64,000 nucleotides of DNA. It comes from Candidatus Sulfopaludibacter sp. SbA3 (GTDB lineage Bacteria; Acidobacteriota; Terriglobia; Bryobacterales; Bryobacteraceae). The notes under the pieces were generated by a model. That model was not told the origin of the DNA. It saw only the letters and a program-made list of their open reading frames with translations, and searched no databases. A program made the translations under genes and the position numbers. Every line of letters starts with the position of its first letter. Position 1 is the stretch's first letter. Shown piece after piece: positions 52,121 through 61,933 of this stretch. The DNA lies in contig CAMDCN010000020.1 in assembly GCA_945890485.1 (NCBI GenBank), positions 62,001 through 126,000 on the forward strand, in the 5' to 3' direction.

Positions 52121-53407
52121 ATGAGCGACTCTATGCACCGGTCTCTGGCCGAAGTTGATCCGCAGGTATACGAAGCGATCCAGCACGAAGCCGAGCGGCA
52201 GAATAGCCGGCTGGAACTGATTGCGAGCGAGAATTTCACGTCGGAGGCCATTCTTGAAGCCACCGGCAGTGTTTTCACCAACAAATACGCGGAAGGCTAC
52301 CCGGGGAAACGCTACTACGGCGGCTGTGAGTACGCCGACATCGTCGAGAATTTAGCCCGCGACCGGGCTAAACAGTTGTTTCAGGCCGAGCATGCCAATG
52401 TGCAGCCGCATTCCGGCTCGCAGGCGAACGCCGCGGCTTATATGGCGCTGCTCGAACCCGGTGACACAATTCTGGGAATGGATTTGGCGCACGGTGGCCA
52501 TTTGACCCACGGCCACAAGCTGAATTTTTCGGGCAAGTTATATAAGGTTGTCGGCTACGGCGTGAAGCAGGAAGACGAGCGGATCGACTACGATCAGGTT
52601 GCGCGTCTGGCCGAAGAGCACAAGCCGAAGATGATCATTGCCGGTGCGAGCGCCTATCCGCGCATCATCGACTTTGCGAAATTCCGCGAGATCGCTGATT
52701 CGATCGGCGCCTACTTCCTGGTGGACATGGCGCACTTTTCGGGCCTGGTGGCGGCGGGGCTCTATCCGAACCCGATGGTCCATGCCGATGTGGTCACGAC
52801 GACGACGCACAAGACGTTGCGCGGACCGCGCAGCGGATTGATTCTATGCCGGAGTCAACATGCCGCAATGATCGACCGATGCGTCTTCCCCGGCCAACAG
52901 GGCGGACCGCTGGTGCATGTCATTGCCGCCAAAGCGACCTGCTTCCTCGAAGCCCTGAAGCCATCTTTTGTTGACTATCAACGGCAGGTGATCGAGAACG
53001 CGCAGGCGATGGCCTCGGCGATTGCCGACGGCGGCTATCGCGTGGTGAGCGGCGGAACCGACACGCATTTGGCTTTGATCGACGTCTTCGCCAAGGGTGT
53101 GAAGGGCAAGGACGCCGAAAAGGCGCTCGACGAAGCCTACATTACCGTCAACAAAAATGGCATCCCGTTCGACACAAATCCGCCAATGAACCCGAGCGGT
53201 ATCCGGGTGGGTTCTCCCGCCTTGACGACCCGTGGCTTCATCGCGCCGGAGATGCGAACGGTGGGCGCTTTGATTGCGGAAGTGCTCGACGCGGTGGCCG
53301 CGAACGGACTCGAAGGGGCAACCCCGGCCATTCATGCAGTACGAGCTAAGGTGGGCCAATTGACAGACCTTCACCCCCTTTATGAATGGAAGTTGGCGCG
53401 GGCCTAG
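52121..53407 (+). CDS. glyA: Serine hydroxymethyltransferase
   Basis: A 428-residue PLP enzyme that converts serine and tetrahydrofolate to glycine and methylene-tetrahydrofolate. [10 protein letters not shown] is near residue 27, the PLP lysine is in [13 protein letters not shown] (about 230), and SGLVAAG lies just before. The ATG at 52121 has the ribosome site in a tandem repeat immediately upstream; ATG at 52133 would also work. Followed 5 bases later by a glycosyltransferase gene. Confidence 0.96.
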   Translation: MSDSMHRSLAEVDPQVYEAIQHEAERQNSRLELIASENFTSEAILEATGSVFTNKYAEGYPGKRYYGGCEYADIVENLARDRAKQLFQAEHANVQPHSGSQANAAAYMALLEPGDTILGMDLAHGGHLTHGHKLNFSGKLYKVVGYGVKQEDERIDYDQVARLAEEHKPKMIIAGASAYPRIIDFAKFREIADSIGAYFLVDMAHFSGLVAAGLYPNPMVHADVVTTTTHKTLRGPRSGLILCRSQHAAMIDRCVFPGQQGGPLVHVIAAKATCFLEALKPSFVDYQRQVIENAQAMASAIADGGYRVVSGGTDTHLALIDVFAKGVKGKDAEKALDEAYITVNKNGIPFDTNPPMNPSGIRVGSPALTTRGFIAPEMRTVGALIAEVLDAVAANGLEGATPAIHAVRAKVGQLTDLHPLYEWKLARA

Positions 53408-53412
53408 CGCGG

Positions 53413-54543
53413 ATGGCCCTTGTCGCAATTGATGTTCGCCATTGGCGGGATTTCGGATATGGCACCTATATCCGAAATCTCGTCCGAACTTTGGCGAAAG
53501 TCGAGAGCGAGTTTGAGTTTGGGCTGATCGCGAAGCCCGAACATGTGGAAGAGCTGGCCGGGCTGCCGAGTCGCTTCAAAGTGATTCCGTATGACCGCAC
53601 GGACAAGGATCGGCTCGACAACATCGCCTTCCCCTGGTTCCTGCGGACGCTGAAGCCGGCTCTGGTTCATATTCCGCTGAACACGGTCCCCTGGTTTCTG
53701 CAGCGTCCGTATGTAGTGACGATCCACGATCTGTCGACGCTTGTCTTTGGCTTTGGCAACCAAGCGCGCGACCGCATGCACCGCATGCGGTTTCGCCGCG
53801 GCTTGGTGCGGGCGGACCGGGTGATCGCCGTCAGCGAGTCGACTCGCCGCGACGTGCAAAATCTACTGAACATTCCTTCCGCCCGGGTGCGGCGGATCTA
53901 CAACGCGATCGACGGAGATTTCCCGACGCTCGCTACCAACTCCGACGTCCAGGGAACCCTCGACCGGTACCAGGTTCATTACCCGTTTTTGCTCTACGCC
54001 GGGTCTGTGCGACCGCAGAAGAATGTGGCCCGGATCATCGAAGCCTTCGCCGTCTTGCGGGAGGATCTCGAAGATCATCCCCGGTATAAGGACCTTCGTT
54101 TGGTGATCATTGGCGATGAGATGTCCAAATATCCGAACATTCGCCGGGCCGTGCTGCAGGGCCGGGTGGAAAAACAGGTTCGGTTCCTTGGCTTCGTTCC
54201 GTCGGAAGCGCTGCACGCGTTCTACCGTTCAGCCGAGGTGTTCGTTTTCCCATCCTTGTATGAGGGATTCGGGTTGCCGCCGCTTGAGGCGATGGCTTCC
54301 GGCACGCCGGTGGTGACCAGCGGGGTCAGCTCCCTGCCGGAAGTCGTGGGCGACGCGGCGATGATCGTAAAGCCAGAAAATGTGTTCGACATCGCCCGGG
54401 GTATTAAGGAAGTGTTGCTGAACGAAACGCTCCGCTGCTCACTCGTGGAGCGGGGCTTCGAGCAAGTGCGCCGCTTCAGTTGGTACGAAACCGCGGCGCA
54501 GGTGTTGGAAACATATCGCGAGGTCCTAGCCGCTCGCCGGTAA
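53413..54543 (+). CDS. Family 4 glycosyltransferase (GT-B)
   Basis: Start at the ATG at 53413, after the glyA stop. About 376 residues with two Rossmann-like domains. The C-terminal donor site has the E-x7-E type motif (SLYEGFGLPPLEAMASGTPVV), and the N-terminal half carries VVTIHDLS. It adds a sugar to a glycan or lipid, acceptor unknown. It overlaps the convergent regulator gene by 18 bases. Confidence 0.92.
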   Translation: MALVAIDVRHWRDFGYGTYIRNLVRTLAKVESEFEFGLIAKPEHVEELAGLPSRFKVIPYDRTDKDRLDNIAFPWFLRTLKPALVHIPLNTVPWFLQRPYVVTIHDLSTLVFGFGNQARDRMHRMRFRRGLVRADRVIAVSESTRRDVQNLLNIPSARVRRIYNAIDGDFPTLATNSDVQGTLDRYQVHYPFLLYAGSVRPQKNVARIIEAFAVLREDLEDHPRYKDLRLVIIGDEMSKYPNIRRAVLQGRVEKQVRFLGFVPSEALHAFYRSAEVFVFPSLYEGFGLPPLEAMASGTPVVTSGVSSLPEVVGDAAMIVKPENVFDIARGIKEVLLNETLRCSLVERGFEQVRRFSWYETAAQVLETYREVLAARR

Positions 54544-55233
54544 ATCGTCCCAGCGCCGCGTTCGGTTGAGCCAAATGACCCGGGCAAGCACCAAACGAAG
54601 TAGGTCCACGCTTTCAAGGGGCACCCGGTCCGTCGAGGGACTGGCTTGGTCTCGGGTGGCTCCCGTAAGCAGCAGTAGTTCATTGCCTTCCCGGCGGAGC
54701 GCTCGGACAAAAGCTCCCGACGGGGTGTTGACCACGTAATAGCCGTGCGGTTGCAGGTAGGTGCGCAGCGTCTCCGACTGATCGAGCAGGATCAGGTCCC
54801 CTTCGGAGAAGACTTCCGCCATCGCGGGGTCCGCGGCGAGGCGCGCGACCACGGGCTGGGTTGCTGTGACGGCGTGTTCGTGCGGGACCGTATAAATTTC
54901 GGGGGAGGGGACCTGCCGCGGAAGGGGGTATCCGGGCCCAAGCAGGCCTTCGAGGATTGGAACGGCCACCGCGCGGGCCTCCAAATTGGAGTTGCGGTTG
55001 AGGAAGGCCACCAACTCTTTACGATCGATGAGGTCGAGAATGGAGAGTTGCAGCCGCTGGAGGATCGCGTCGGCAAGCTCCCCTGAGAGCAACCGCTGTC
55101 CTTTCAGCACGTTATGCATGTGCGGCTGCGAAATTCCGGTGAGTTTGGCAAGGGCCCGCTCGGTCGATTCGCCGTTGCGGACGCGGCGGCGTAGCTCCTC
55201 AACGAGACTTTCCTGGATGTGAGCAAGCAGCAA
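54526..55233 (-). CDS. XRE-type regulator with a peptidase-dead S24-like domain
   Basis: A 235-residue protein starting at TTG 55233. The N-terminal helix-turn-helix is at about 20-48 (RALAKLTGISQPHMHNVLKG). A C-terminal domain at about 110-220 follows the CI/LexA S24 order (SEGDLILLDQ, HGYYVVNTPSGAFVRALR, LLLLTG). The catalytic Ser of GDSM is replaced by Ala137 (DPAM) and the Lys by Arg177, so self-cleavage is not expected. It is divergent from a zinc-ribbon protein across a repeat-rich gap, as in phage immunity regions. Confidence 0.85.
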   Translation of the reverse strand: MLLAHIQESLVEELRRRVRNGESTERALAKLTGISQPHMHNVLKGQRLLSGELADAILQRLQLSILDLIDRKELVAFLNRNSNLEARAVAVPILEGLLGPGYPLPRQVPSPEIYTVPHEHAVTATQPVVARLAADPAMAEVFSEGDLILLDQSETLRTYLQPHGYYVVNTPSGAFVRALRREGNELLLLTGATRDQASPSTDRVPLESVDLLRLVLARVIWLNRTRRWDDLPASG

Positions 55234-55247
55234 AAGACGTACGGACA

Positions 55248-55376
55248 GGGTATTCCTCCGGGAAATAGGTACTGGGCTTCCTATGAATCGTAGCAGGAAA
55301 TTTCAGGAATTGGTGTGGGTATTTCTTATAAGAATACCCGCAAACTACTGAATCGATTAAGGTGTATGGGGGTATT
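55248..55376. promoter_or_regulatory. Repeated GGGTATT sites and a palindrome in the divergent intergenic region
   Basis: GGGTATT occurs on the plus strand at 55248-55254, 55317-55323 and 55370-55376, and as its complement AATACCC at 55333-55339. The second and fourth form an almost perfect palindrome around TCTTATAAGA (55317-55339). The gap of 283 bases between the two genes (55234-55516) is much more AT-rich than its surroundings. These are candidate operators for the XRE regulator. Confidence 0.55.
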
Positions 55377-55516
55377 GTGAGTGTGGAAATTATTCTCATC
55401 AAACGAATTAGATTTTGTTGACGGAAATCGAGGGGCAACTACTCTGGAATTGGAATTGGAAGCAAGGCGCACTTCTGGGAATACATCGGAAGGCTTACCT
55501 TGAGGAGATCGTACAA

Positions 55517-56101
55517 ATGGAATGGACTCGTACAGACACAATCGCGCTCGCCGCCTCTCAGTGCACGCACTGCCACGGTTTGGGCCTGCGCCTCGGTAAA
55601 CGGGGCGGATCATCACCTTGTTCTTGTGTGATGCGCACGATTTTTCGCGCCTGCTATCGGCGCTTTCGCGAATGTGCCAGCAAAGAAAAAAGCATGACTC
55701 AGGTGAGTCTCGAATACTCCGGCGGTCAGGCCCGGAGAAATACGTGGGGCCGGAAGGACGAGGAGTATATGGCCGATTTTTTGCTGGTGTCGAAGCGGAC
55801 GCTGACGCCGAAACAGTATGAGATCTTCAAGTTTCATTTCCTCCTAGGCGCCAACAATGTCTTGTGCTGCGCGCGGCTCAAGATGGACAAAGGAACGTTC
55901 TTCCACCAGGTCTATCGGATCGAGGAGTCCTTGGGACGCGTTTTCCGGGAGCTGCGCCCGTTTGCCCTGTTTCCACTCGATGAATACTTCAAAGGTTCGA
56001 AGCCGGAAGATCTGTCCGAGCTCCGGATGCGGAAGGTCGTGCAGATGGAGCGGACGCATGAGCCGCTGTCGAGCATGGTGCCCTTGAAGAAAGCAGCCTA
56101 G
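55517..56101 (+). CDS. Zinc-ribbon protein with sigma-region-4/antiterminator-like C-terminus
   Basis: Start at the ATG at 55517, 9 bases after GAGGAG; the longer frame adds 34 residues from the operator region. 194 residues. A four-cysteine ribbon (CTHC at 16-19 and PCSC at 34-37) is followed by a basic stretch, and a helical region (about 95-160) reading LTPKQYEIFKFHFLLGANNVLCCARLK and then MDKGTFFHQVYRIEESLG. This is like a helix-turn-helix of sigma region 4 or phage Q-type antiterminators. Not a family I can name. Likely a DNA- or polymerase-binding partner of the divergent regulator. Confidence 0.7.
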   Translation: MEWTRTDTIALAASQCTHCHGLGLRLGKRGGSSPCSCVMRTIFRACYRRFRECASKEKSMTQVSLEYSGGQARRNTWGRKDEEYMADFLLVSKRTLTPKQYEIFKFHFLLGANNVLCCARLKMDKGTFFHQVYRIEESLGRVFRELRPFALFPLDEYFKGSKPEDLSELRMRKVVQMERTHEPLSSMVPLKKAA

Positions 56102-56566
56102 CTATCCCGCGGTTCGCCTCTCTGCGAAGAAGCGTTGCAGCATTGCGGCGCAAACATTGCCCAAGACGCCCTCGATGACAGTGACCTGGTGGTTTAACAG
56201 GTCACTGTCGGCGAGGGCGAACTTGCTTCTGACCCCGCCGAAGCGCAGATCGCGGGCGCCAAAGACCAACGTGCTGATTCGGGCATGGACAATGGCGCCG
56301 GCGCACATGATGCAGGGTTCGAGGGTGACGTACAAGGTGGCGCCGGGCAGGCGGTAGTTCGACCTCTTCAGACCCGCGGCCCGAAGAGCGAGGATCTCGG
56401 CATGGGCCGTGGGGTCGTGCGAAGACACCGGAGCGTTGTGACTAGCGGCCAGGATCTCCCCTTGATCCACCAGCACCGCGCCAACTGGAACCTCTCCCGC
56501 AGCCTCGGCCAGACGGGCCTGTTCGAGGGCCAAACGCATGAACTTTTCGTGGTCGGGAATCGTCAC
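56102..56566 (-). CDS. tadA: tRNA-specific adenosine deaminase (TadA-like)
   Basis: A 154-residue zinc deaminase. The zinc and catalytic residues are H55-A-E57 and PCIMCAGA with Cys85 and Cys88. GEVPVGAVLV is the substrate-side segment. TadA makes inosine at the wobble position of tRNA-Arg. The family can also include free nucleoside deaminases, but length and motif order fit TadA. Convergent and directly adjacent to the zinc-ribbon gene. Confidence 0.9.
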   Translation of the reverse strand: MTIPDHEKFMRLALEQARLAEAAGEVPVGAVLVDQGEILAASHNAPVSSHDPTAHAEILALRAAGLKRSNYRLPGATLYVTLEPCIMCAGAIVHARISTLVFGARDLRFGGVRSKFALADSDLLNHQVTVIEGVLGNVCAAMLQRFFAERRTAG

Positions 56567-56607
56567 GGGACCCTTATTTTACCGTGTCGGGAAGCCTTGC
56601 CGGACCT

Positions 56608-56636
56608 TTGACTTGGAGCGCCAATTGGGATAGCTT
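56608..56636 (+). promoter_or_regulatory. Candidate promoter of the DUF1549/DUF1553 gene
   Basis: TTGACT (56608-56613) and TAGCTT (56631-56636) with a 17-base spacer. The -35 is good and the -10 weak. The expected start is near 56643, 45 bases before the ATG at 56688. Confidence 0.35.
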
Positions 56637-56687
56637 AATGATGCGGGCAGTGTCTTTGCTCGTATCGATTTGAGGTGCGTTCTGTCC

Positions 56688-59507
56688 ATGATGGTTACCC
56701 GTTCAGCGTGGCTTGTCACGATGTTTGCCGGAGCGGTGATCGCTCAGGTCCCGAACCAGGAACAGGCCGAATTCTTCGAGAAGAATATTCGTCCCGTGTT
56801 GGCGCAAAAGTGCCAGATGTGCCACAACGAAAAGGTAAAAACATCGGCCCTCGATATGTCGAGCGCGATGGCCTTTATGGCTGGCGGCGGGAGCGGTTCG
56901 CTGGTGAATGTCGAGAGCCCGGAGCAGAGCCTGTTGCTGCAGGTGACGAGCTACGAGGGCAAGCTGAAGATGCCTCCCATGGGCAAGTTGAAAGACCATG
57001 AGATCGCCTCGCTGCGCGAATGGATCACGATGGGCGCGCCTTGGCCGGGCTACGATCCGAAGGCGGGAGCCGTGGCGGCGGGTGGCAGTGGAACCCGCAA
57101 GCACGGAAACAAATTGAGCGAGGAAGACAAGCAGTTTTGGGCCTTCCAACCGGTGAAAGCGCAGCAGCCCCCCGCAGTGAAGAGCCGGGCGTGGGTGCAG
57201 GCGCCGGTCGATGCGTTCCTGTTGGCGAAGTTGGAAGAGAAGGGAGTGAAGCCGGCGCCGCCAGCCGACCGCTTGACCCTGCTGCGGCGGGCGACCTACG
57301 ACCTGACCGGCCTGCCTCCGACCGAGCAGGAGATGAAAGATTTTGCGGCGGACCGCTCGCCGGATGCCTTCAAGAAGGTGGTGGAGCGCTTGCTAGCCTC
57401 ACCCCGCTATGGAGAAAAGTGGGGGCGCCATTGGCTGGACATCGCGCGCTACGCCGATTCGACTGGCAACGATGAGGACCATCGCTACCCCTATGCGTTC
57501 AAATATCGCGACTACGTCATCAATGCATTTAACGACGACCTGCCCTACAACCAGTTTGTGAAGGAGCAGGTGGCCGGTGACCTGTTGCCGGCCCGGGACG
57601 GGAAGCCGGGTTTAAATCGCGAAGGCATCATCGCGACCGGGTTTCTCGCGCTGGGCGCCAAAGCCATCGCACAGCAGGACAAGCAGAAGATGCTCTACGA
57701 CATCTACGACGAGCAGGTCGACACGGTGTCGAAGACCTTTCTCGGCGTGACACTCGCCTGCGCTCGATGCCACGACCACAAGTTCGACCCCCTCTACGCC
57801 AAGGACTACTACGGCATGGTCGGTATTTTCGCCTCGACGAAGAACTTCAAGGACGATCAGAGCCACGTCTCGAAACTGCTGTTCACTCCGCTGGTGCCCA
57901 AGGAACAGTACGAGAAGTATGAGGCCGCCGAGGCCCTAGTGCAGCACAAGCAGATTGACCTTGAGATCGCGATGGAAAAGGAGCGCCGGCGTCTGCAGGA
58001 AAAGTTAGTTCCGCAGATCCCCGCGTACATGATGGCCGCGCGCGAAGTGGAATTGAAGAAGGCCGATGTGGCGGCCGTCGCCGCGGCGCGCCAGTTGGAT
58101 GAGAAGATGTTAGGCCGCTGGGTGAAGTACTTCGCGGCGCGGGAAGTGCCGCGGCCATGGTTGGCCGAATGGGATCAGGCGGCCGATGACGCGGCAGCGC
58201 AGCGGATCGCCAATGGCTTCGTTTCGTCAACGATGGAGAGTCTCGCTGGTTGGCACAAGCGGTTGGAGTCTTACCGGAAGCCGCAGCGCCGCCAGATCGC
58301 AGAGAAGAACATGCTCAGCGAGAAGCCGAAGATGATCAACGAGAAAGATCGGTTCTTTGGGCAAGTGTTCGACAATAGCGGCCCGATGGGCGTATCCGAT
58401 CCAGTGCTTAACGCTGAGGCAAGCCTCGCGGCGAAACAGGAGTTCGCCGCACTGAAGGCCGAACAGAAAAAACTCAAAGACAGCCTGCCTCCGGAGCCGG
58501 AGATGGCCTGCGCGGTGCAGGAAGGCACTCCAGTACAGCAGAAGGTTTTCCTGCGCGGCGACTACGGCTCTCTCGGGGAAGACGCGCCGAAGCGTTTCCC
58601 GATCGTCATGGCCGGTGACCGCCAGCCGCAGAATGTGCAGGGCAGCGGCCGGTTGGAGTTGGCCGAATGGCTGGCTAGCCCGGAAAATCCGCTCTCGGCG
58701 CGCGTTATGGTCAACCGGATCTGGCAGGGCCATTTCGGCGAGGGCATTGTGCGGACGCCGGATAATTTCGGCCGTATGGGCGAACGCCCAACGCATCCCG
58801 AGCTACTGGATTACCTCGCAACGGAATTCGTGAAATCCGGCTGGAGCATCAAGTCGATGCACCGGAAGCTGATGCTTTCGAGCGCCTACCAGATGGCCAG
58901 CGCTACGACTCCAGAGCAGTATCAAGCCGATCCGGAGAACAAGCTGTTCTCACGGGCGGTGCGCCGGCGCTTGCAGGTGGAAGAGATGCGGGACGCATTG
59001 CTCGGGATCGCCGGAAAGCTCGACCTGACCATGGGCGGTTCACTGCAGAGCGGCTTCGGAACAGATGGAGAAAACTCGAACGGCCGGCTGAGCATCAACC
59101 CGGAAGAGCAGGTGCGCCGGACGGTCTACCTGCCGCTGCGTCGCGCGAACCTGCCCGCGCTGTTCAACTTATTTGACTTCGGTGATGCCACCACTCCGCA
59201 GGGCCGGCGCATCATTACCAATGTGGCGCCCCAAGCCCTCTTTATGATGAACAGCAAGTTCGTGGCGGATCAGGCGCAGACGCTGGCCGAGGCGATCGTG
59301 AAGGAAGTCCCGGCTGGGCGGCCGCGCGTGGACCGGGCGATCACCCGGATCCTCAACCGGGAAGCTTCCCCGGCCGAGGCCGACGCGATGCTGAGCTACG
59401 TCGACAGCTTCCAGAAGAAGTTTGCCGGCAAGATGACCGAAGCTGACGCGTGGCAGAGCGCGTGCCGCGTGTTGATCGCTTCGAACGAATTCATGTACGT
59501 CGACTAG
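56688..59507 (+). CDS. Secreted c-type-cytochrome/DUF1549/DUF1553 protein
   Basis: Start at the ATG at 56688. About 939 residues: signal peptide (to about 20), a planctomycete-type cytochrome c domain with heme motif CQMCH (Cys42, Cys45, His46), then DUF1549 (about 160-370) and DUF1553 (about 620-900; VNRIWQGHFGEGIVRTPDNFG). Family function is unproven; a redox or polysaccharide-processing role outside the membrane is thought likely. Paired with the DUF1501 gene 15 bases downstream, the usual partner. Confidence 0.9.
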   Translation: MMVTRSAWLVTMFAGAVIAQVPNQEQAEFFEKNIRPVLAQKCQMCHNEKVKTSALDMSSAMAFMAGGGSGSLVNVESPEQSLLLQVTSYEGKLKMPPMGKLKDHEIASLREWITMGAPWPGYDPKAGAVAAGGSGTRKHGNKLSEEDKQFWAFQPVKAQQPPAVKSRAWVQAPVDAFLLAKLEEKGVKPAPPADRLTLLRRATYDLTGLPPTEQEMKDFAADRSPDAFKKVVERLLASPRYGEKWGRHWLDIARYADSTGNDEDHRYPYAFKYRDYVINAFNDDLPYNQFVKEQVAGDLLPARDGKPGLNREGIIATGFLALGAKAIAQQDKQKMLYDIYDEQVDTVSKTFLGVTLACARCHDHKFDPLYAKDYYGMVGIFASTKNFKDDQSHVSKLLFTPLVPKEQYEKYEAAEALVQHKQIDLEIAMEKERRRLQEKLVPQIPAYMMAAREVELKKADVAAVAAARQLDEKMLGRWVKYFAAREVPRPWLAEWDQAADDAAAQRIANGFVSSTMESLAGWHKRLESYRKPQRRQIAEKNMLSEKPKMINEKDRFFGQVFDNSGPMGVSDPVLNAEASLAAKQEFAALKAEQKKLKDSLPPEPEMACAVQEGTPVQQKVFLRGDYGSLGEDAPKRFPIVMAGDRQPQNVQGSGRLELAEWLASPENPLSARVMVNRIWQGHFGEGIVRTPDNFGRMGERPTHPELLDYLATEFVKSGWSIKSMHRKLMLSSAYQMASATTPEQYQADPENKLFSRAVRRRLQVEEMRDALLGIAGKLDLTMGGSLQSGFGTDGENSNGRLSINPEEQVRRTVYLPLRRANLPALFNLFDFGDATTPQGRRIITNVAPQALFMMNSKFVADQAQTLAEAIVKEVPAGRPRVDRAITRILNREASPAEADAMLSYVDSFQKKFAGKMTEADAWQSACRVLIASNEFMYVD

Positions 59508-59522
59508 AGGAAGGGAACAGCC

Positions 59523-60980
59523 ATGGACAAAAAAGCAAAAGATCCGATCCAGGAAGTTTTCTCCCGGCGTGTGAAACCGATGTCGCGCCGGGCGGCGTTT
59601 CGCGCCGCCGGTGGTGGCTTGGGGTATCTGGGCTTCCTCAGTATGATGGCTGAGGCGGCCACGACGGAGGGCGGTTCGACGAATCCGCTCGCACCCCACA
59701 AACCGCACTTCGCCCCACGCGCTAAAAAGGTCATCTTCCTGTTTATGCACGGCGGCCCGTCGAGCATCGACACCTTTGATTTCAAAGAGCGGTTAGTCCG
59801 CGACCACGGCAAGCCGCTGCCGATCAAGCGCCCGCTCGCGTTTGCCGATGAAGCGCCAGGGCCGCTGATGAAGTCGCCGTGGGAGTTCCGGCCCGGCGGC
59901 AAAAGCGGGATTCTGGTCAGCGATCTATTCCCGCATGTCCGCGATTGCGTGGATCAGCTCTGCGTCGTTCGCTCGCTCGTCGGCGAAGGCGTCGACCACG
60001 GCGCTGCGCTGCTGCAATCGTTCACGGGCAGTTCCACGTTTGTGCGGCCGAGCATGGGCGCTTGGACGGTGTATGGCCTTGGCACCGAGAATCAGGATCT
60101 GCCGGGCTACATCACCATCAAGCCCACGCTATCGCATGGCGGCGCCAAAAACTTCGGCTCCGCGTTTCTGCCGGGCGCTTTTCAAGGCACGCCCATCGGC
60201 CATTCCGGCATGAAGGTGGAAGAGATCAAGTCTGAGCCGATTCAATATCTGGTGAACAAGGGCCTCACTCCGGAACAACAGCGGTATGAACTGGACATGA
60301 TCCAGAACATCAACCGCCGCCACGCCGAAATGCGGCAGTACGACCCGAACATGGAGGCCCGCATTCAGGCCTTCGAACTCGCCTTCCGCATGCAGACGCA
60401 GGCGCCCGAGATCTTCGCGGTGGATAAGGAGAGCGAGGCGACCAAGAAGCTGTACGGCCTCGACGATCCCCGGACCGCGGACTTCGGCTGGCAGTGTCTG
60501 CTCGCCCGCCGGTTGAGCGAAAAGAACGTTCGCTTCGTGCAGGCGACGCACAGCTATAAGTGGGATCAGCATTCCGATCTGTTCAACAAGCACACCTCCA
60601 ATGCGTATGAGGTGGACAAGCCCATCGCGGGCCTGCTGAAAGACCTGAAGGCGCGCGGCATGATGGACGACACACTCGTGATCTGGGCCGGCGAGTTCGG
60701 CCGGACGCCGATCTCAGAAGGTGGCAACGGACGCGACCACAATCCGTATGGCTACACGGTGTGGATGGCGGGGGCGGGTGTGAAGCCCGGATTCGTCTAC
60801 GGCGCGACCGATGAGATCGGCTACCACGCGGCGGAGGACCGGATGCATATCCACGACTTCCACGCGACCGTGCTGCATATCCTTGGCATGGATCATGAGA
60901 AGTTGACCTACCGTTACAGCGGCCGCGACTTCCGGTTGACGGACGTGGCGGGCGTGGTGCACAAGAAGATTCTTTCGTAG
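59523..60980 (+). CDS. DUF1501 (sulfatase-fold) secreted protein
   Basis: A 485-residue protein with a twin-arginine-like start (SRRAAFRAAGGGLGYLGF at 21-38) and the alkaline-phosphatase-superfamily domain typical of DUF1501 (FLFMHGGPSSIDTFD; VIWAGEFGRTP; GRDHNPYGYTVWMAG). It has a good ribosome site (GAGGAAGGG). It is expected to act outside the cytoplasm with the preceding DUF1549/DUF1553 protein; substrate unknown. Confidence 0.9.
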   Translation: MDKKAKDPIQEVFSRRVKPMSRRAAFRAAGGGLGYLGFLSMMAEAATTEGGSTNPLAPHKPHFAPRAKKVIFLFMHGGPSSIDTFDFKERLVRDHGKPLPIKRPLAFADEAPGPLMKSPWEFRPGGKSGILVSDLFPHVRDCVDQLCVVRSLVGEGVDHGAALLQSFTGSSTFVRPSMGAWTVYGLGTENQDLPGYITIKPTLSHGGAKNFGSAFLPGAFQGTPIGHSGMKVEEIKSEPIQYLVNKGLTPEQQRYELDMIQNINRRHAEMRQYDPNMEARIQAFELAFRMQTQAPEIFAVDKESEATKKLYGLDDPRTADFGWQCLLARRLSEKNVRFVQATHSYKWDQHSDLFNKHTSNAYEVDKPIAGLLKDLKARGMMDDTLVIWAGEFGRTPISEGGNGRDHNPYGYTVWMAGAGVKPGFVYGATDEIGYHAAEDRMHIHDFHATVLHILGMDHEKLTYRYSGRDFRLTDVAGVVHKKILS

Positions 60981-60985
60981 GCGCA

Positions 60986-61933
60986 ATGAAGCGATTCGCC
61001 TGGTTCTACGTTGCATATCTGGTCGCCGTAATTCTGTTCGGCGCGTGGGTACGGATTACCGGAGCCGGCGCGGGATGCGGTGACCATTGGCCGATGTGCA
61101 ATGGCGAAGTGGTGCCGCAGGCGCCGGGCGCGAAGACGATCGTCGAGTTCACGCATCGGGTGACAAGCGGCCTGTGCGGATTCTTGGGGCTGGGGCTACT
61201 GCTTTGGGTTTGGCGCCGGGAAGGCCGCGGCCGTAGCTTTTATGCAGCCCTCGCGGCCTTCTTTTTCTTGCTGGTGGAGGGCTTCATCGGCGCTGTGCTG
61301 GTGAAGAAGCAGTTGGTGGTGGATGACGCTTCCGTCAGCCGGGCGCTGGTCATCTCCATTCATCTGGCGAATACGCTACTGCTGACGGCAACGGCGACCG
61401 CGACGGCATGGTGGATCGGCAACCGCCGGACTGAGTCGCCTTCGCTGCTTGGCTATCGGCTGCTGAGCGCCGCCTTGTTCGTTCTCATCCTGACCAACAT
61501 CACGGGCGCGATCACCGCGCTCGGCGATACGTTGTTCCCGGTGCCTCCCACACTCGGCGCGGGCCTGTTTGCCAGGATCCGCGAGGACTTGACGGCAGGC
61601 CAGCACTTTCTTGTCCAACTTCGGATTGTGCATCCGTTCGTCGCGTCTGGCACGGCGCTCTTTTTGCTCGGAGTGTTTACGGCGCTGCGGCGGCAGGGTT
61701 CAGCGCAAGGGCGGTTGCTTGGGTGGACGGCCGGCGTTGTGTTTCTGCAAGTGGGGTTGGGCGTGTTGAACATTGCGCTAGCCGCTCCGGGCTGGATGCA
61801 AATTGTGCACTTGTTAGTTTCGCAGGTGATCTGGATTTTGACAGTGATTGCGTGGCTGAGTTCTTGGCCGGCATTAGCAGGCGCCGCAAGTGTTTCGAGG
61901 GTGGCGAAGGAATGGCCGGCGAGTGTGAGCTAA
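60986..61933 (+). CDS. ctaA: Heme A synthase (CtaA/COX15)
   Basis: A 315-residue inner-membrane protein with eight helices. The heme ligand histidines lie in EFTHRVTSG (His57), ISIHLANT, RIVHPF and QIVHLL. An extracytoplasmic cysteine pair (Cys31 and Cys38 in GAGCGDHWPMC) matches Gram-positive-type CtaA. It oxidises heme O to heme A for cytochrome oxidase. The sirtuin gene starts 22 bases before its end. Confidence 0.92.
   Translation: MKRFAWFYVAYLVAVILFGAWVRITGAGAGCGDHWPMCNGEVVPQAPGAKTIVEFTHRVTSGLCGFLGLGLLLWVWRREGRGRSFYAALAAFFFLLVEGFIGAVLVKKQLVVDDASVSRALVISIHLANTLLLTATATATAWWIGNRRTESPSLLGYRLLSAALFVLILTNITGAITALGDTLFPVPPTLGAGLFARIREDLTAGQHFLVQLRIVHPFVASGTALFLLGVFTALRRQGSAQGRLLGWTAGVVFLQVGLGVLNIALAAPGWMQIVHLLVSQVIWILTVIAWLSSWPALAGAASVSRVAKEWPASVS

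Noticed and set aside
55317-55339. The GGGTATT palindrome as a terminator
   Set aside because: It is AT-rich in the stem centre, has no T-run, and lies between divergent starts, so an operator fits better.
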